Assembly (NCBI GenBank): GCA_945869965.1
Contig: CAMBRC010000012.1
Coordinates: 1-64,000 of the forward strand
Length of the DNA stretch: 64,000 bases
Source: Asaia bogorensis
GTDB taxonomy: Bacteria; Pseudomonadota; Alphaproteobacteria; Acetobacterales; Acetobacteraceae
Direction: 5' to 3'
Part shown: one piece after another, positions 61,994 to 64,000 of the stretch
Numbering within the stretch: the first letter of the stretch is position 1
Layout of the letters: each line of letters opens with the position of its first letter
Position numbers and translations under genes: made by a program
The notes under the pieces: model-generated
Databases searched by the model: none
What the model was told of the DNA's origin: nothing
What the model saw: only the letters and a program-made list of their open reading frames with translations

Positions 61994-63964
61994 ATGGCCC
62001 TTGCCCCACACGATGCCGGACGACTGATTGCTGGCCAGTTCGCCGTTGACCTCACTCGGCCGATGCCCGGCTGGGGCGCGGGGCTGTTGTGTTTTGTCGC
62101 CACCGACGTGAAGTCTGGCCGTGCGGACCATATGGCGCTGCTGGTGCGGCGGGATTCGCCGTTGCGGGCGCAGGCGATCAATTCCCTCATTGCCATGCCG
62201 ATCGACGGCATCCTGACGCCGGTCGCGCATGGGCCAGGCATTGGACCGGGCGGCGTGGCGGCGTGGTTCGTCATTGCGCCGGCGCCGCCGGGGCCGTCAC
62301 TGGGCGGTACGACCTGGCACGAACAGGACTTGCTGCAATATGTGCTGCGGCCGGTCGCCCATGCGCTGGAGCGGCTGCAGGCGCGGCATGTGACGCATCG
62401 CGGCATCCGGCCGGAAAACCTGTTTTGTGCCCGCGCCGGCGAGGCGGTGACGCTGGGTTGTGCCTGGGCGGCGCCAGCGGCCAGCCTGCAACCGGCGATT
62501 TTCGAGCCGCCCTATGCCGCGATGTGCTTGGCCGGCGGGCGCGGCGAGGGCGGTATCGGCGACGACGTCTATGCCCTGGGCGTCACCCTGCTGGTGCTGG
62601 CCACCGGGCGGATGCCGCTGGCCGGGCTGGATGATGCCGCGATCATCCGCCGCAAGCTCGAGGTTGGCAGTTTCGCCGCCCTGGCTGGCGAGGAGCGGTT
62701 GAGCCCGGCGATCGGCGACTTGATCCGCGGCATGTTGGCCGAGGACCTCGATCACCGGCCGCCGCCGGTGCTGCTGGCCGATCCCGCCGCGGCGCGGGCG
62801 CGCAGGGTGGCGGCACGGCCGCCGCCGCGGGCGCAGCGGCCGTTGCAGGTGGGGAGCTTGGCCGCCACCAACATGCGGGCGTTGTCGCTGGCGATCGCCA
62901 GCGAGCCGCTGGAGGGCGTGCGGCTGTTGCGGACGGGCGCAGTCGACCAGTGGCTGCGGCGCGCGCTGGGCGATTCGACCACGGCGGTTCATCTCGAGGA
63001 GCTGGTCCGCAAGCGGGTCCAGGATATGGGCAGCGACGCCCCCGAGGCGGATGCGGTGCTGGCGGTCCAGACGATCGCGCTGTTGGACCCGTTGGCGCCG
63101 GTGTGCTGGGGCGGCATGGCGCTGTTCCCGGACGGGCTGGGGGGCGCACTGGCCGAACTTGCCGGCACCGAGGGCGAGCGGCGGCTGGGTGAGATGGTCG
63201 GCGCCGAGGGGATCTCGGCCTGGGCGCGGATGCGGCCCGAGCGCTGCGATCCCGTGCTGTTGCGCGTCGAGTCCCACCAGCATCGTCAGTTGATGCGCGC
63301 GCGCGGCAGCGGCGGTACGGCGCGGCTGCGCTATGGGCTGAACCCGGTGCTGGCGTGCCGCAGCCCGTTGTTGCGCGATGCACTGGTGGTGCGGCTTGGC
63401 GAGCTTTTGCCGGCGCTGGAGGATGCGGCGGCGGTGGAGGCGCTGCGGGTGGGCTTGCCGATCGATGCCGAGGTCGCGGCGTTCATGGCGGCGCGCAGCG
63501 ACACGCCGCTGGCCGCCGAACTGGCGCGGATCAATGAGGCACCGGACGCCGCCGCGGCGGCGCTGATCGTGCTGCGGCTGTTGGTTTGGCTGCAGGAACG
63601 CCAGCGAATCCCGGCGCTGCGCAACCTGGCGGCCTGGCTTGGCGGTCCGTTGATGCCGATGATGGCGCAGTGGCACAACCGCAAGCTGCGCGACCGGTTG
63701 ACGGCCCAGATGGAGGCCGAGATCAAGGCGGGGGCGATGCCGCGCATGCTCGACCTGCTGGACGATCAAACGGCGCGCGATCGCGATGCCGGCGAGGCGC
63801 AGGATGCGGTTCGGCTGGTTGCGCGCATCGATACCGAGTTGGCCGAGCTGGATCGCGCGGCGGCCGGGCGGGCGGCGGTTTCGGATACCGTGGGGCATGA
63901 GCTGGTGCTGGGTGCCGGCATGACGGCGCTGACGCTGAGCCTCATTGCCACGCTTGTGATGTGA
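61994..63964 (+). CDS. Membrane-anchored protein kinase-like protein, probable pseudokinase
   Basis: A 656-aa protein whose first 260 residues follow the Ser/Thr kinase fold: YVLRPVAHALERLQARHVTHRGIRPENL, then DDVYALGVTLLVLATGRMPL and a distant AEDLDHRPPP. The catalytic HRD Asp is Gly137 (HRG), the DFG motif is replaced by LGC (154-156), and no VAIK-type Lys is evident. It is therefore probably a pseudokinase. The C-terminus has one hydrophobic helix (about 634-655), so the kinase-like part faces the cytoplasm. The middle 370 residues are unassigned. It follows purA by 69 bases. Confidence 0.8.
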   Translation: MALAPHDAGRLIAGQFAVDLTRPMPGWGAGLLCFVATDVKSGRADHMALLVRRDSPLRAQAINSLIAMPIDGILTPVAHGPGIGPGGVAAWFVIAPAPPGPSLGGTTWHEQDLLQYVLRPVAHALERLQARHVTHRGIRPENLFCARAGEAVTLGCAWAAPAASLQPAIFEPPYAAMCLAGGRGEGGIGDDVYALGVTLLVLATGRMPLAGLDDAAIIRRKLEVGSFAALAGEERLSPAIGDLIRGMLAEDLDHRPPPVLLADPAAARARRVAARPPPRAQRPLQVGSLAATNMRALSLAIASEPLEGVRLLRTGAVDQWLRRALGDSTTAVHLEELVRKRVQDMGSDAPEADAVLAVQTIALLDPLAPVCWGGMALFPDGLGGALAELAGTEGERRLGEMVGAEGISAWARMRPERCDPVLLRVESHQHRQLMRARGSGGTARLRYGLNPVLACRSPLLRDALVVRLGELLPALEDAAAVEALRVGLPIDAEVAAFMAARSDTPLAAELARINEAPDAAAAALIVLRLLVWLQERQRIPALRNLAAWLGGPLMPMMAQWHNRKLRDRLTAQMEAEIKAGAMPRMLDLLDDQTARDRDAGEAQDAVRLVARIDTELAELDRAAAGRAAVSDTVGHELVLGAGMTALTLSLIATLVM

Positions 63965-64000
63965 TGGCGGCTCCGGCACAGGGCAAGCGGTCATGGTTCT
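63964..64000 (+). CDS. Start of a downstream gene (partial)
   Basis: ATG sharing one base with the preceding stop (TGATG), then AAPAQGKRSWF before the window ends. It is likely the next gene of the same operon, but twelve codons give no family. Confidence 0.4.
   Translation, partial: MAAPAQGKRSWF

Overview
The window looks like chromosomal DNA from a high-GC alphaproteobacterium, most likely of the Acetobacteraceae/Rhodospirillales. This rests on the GC-rich composition, the hisZ-purA block, type II DAHP synthase, IolE/MocA-type sugar genes, several ABC transporters of the dipeptide class, and A/T-rich intergenic hairpins that match a style I associate with that family. No rRNA, tRNA, CRISPR array, prophage or plasmid replication gene was found.

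Layout. 1-0.93 kb: the end of an IS3-family insertion sequence whose terminal repeat truncates a large secreted LEPR-XLL protein (0.9-3.45 kb). A divergent HlyD-like adaptor follows. 4.4-10.1 kb: an SDR, a Cys-rich unknown, a class III aminotransferase, a lipocalin-like protein, an amidohydrolase and a secreted unknown. 10.1-18.3 kb: an operon of solute-binding protein, Gfo/Idh/MocA dehydrogenase and IolE; then DinB, an HpcH/HpaI aldolase, an FAD aromatic hydroxylase and an acyl-CoA ligase. 18.3-20.3 kb: a repeat-rich gap, a low-GC HNH endonuclease and a MORN protein. 20.3-22.6 kb: a repeat-interrupted small protein gene, then an apparent aromatic-amino-acid attenuator (leader peptide with Phe-Trp-Tyr-Arg-Trp-Tyr, then a hairpin) ahead of type II DAHP synthase. 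22.6-35.1 kb: a HAD phosphatase, MFS and BT1-type transporters, class II aldolase, flavin monooxygenase, SelO, an enolase-superfamily dehydratase, SRAP, an OYE, HutD and BenE.

35.1-45.7 kb: a six-gene dipeptide-type ABC operon with two tandem paralogous solute-binding proteins faces an AtzG/AtzE-like amidase pair, with a sigma-54-like promoter between them. An FAH-family hydrolase and a cupin follow. This block looks like uptake and hydrolysis of amide- or peptide-like compounds. 45.9-57.4 kb: a DbpA-type RNA helicase, a glycine-zipper lipoprotein, a nucleoside hydrolase, another solute-binding protein, an LLM flavin oxidoreductase, a soluble hybrid histidine kinase, a second copy of the small protein family and an aminotransferase. 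57.5-64 kb: a housekeeping run of AsmA, hisZ, purA and a membrane-anchored degenerate protein kinase.

The most distinctive features are the attenuator before DAHP synthase, a family of palindromic intergenic repeats (14 units at nine loci) that supply stop codons to at least two genes, and the low-GC HNH gene flanked by hairpin repeats. Most of the rest is ordinary catabolic and transport content.
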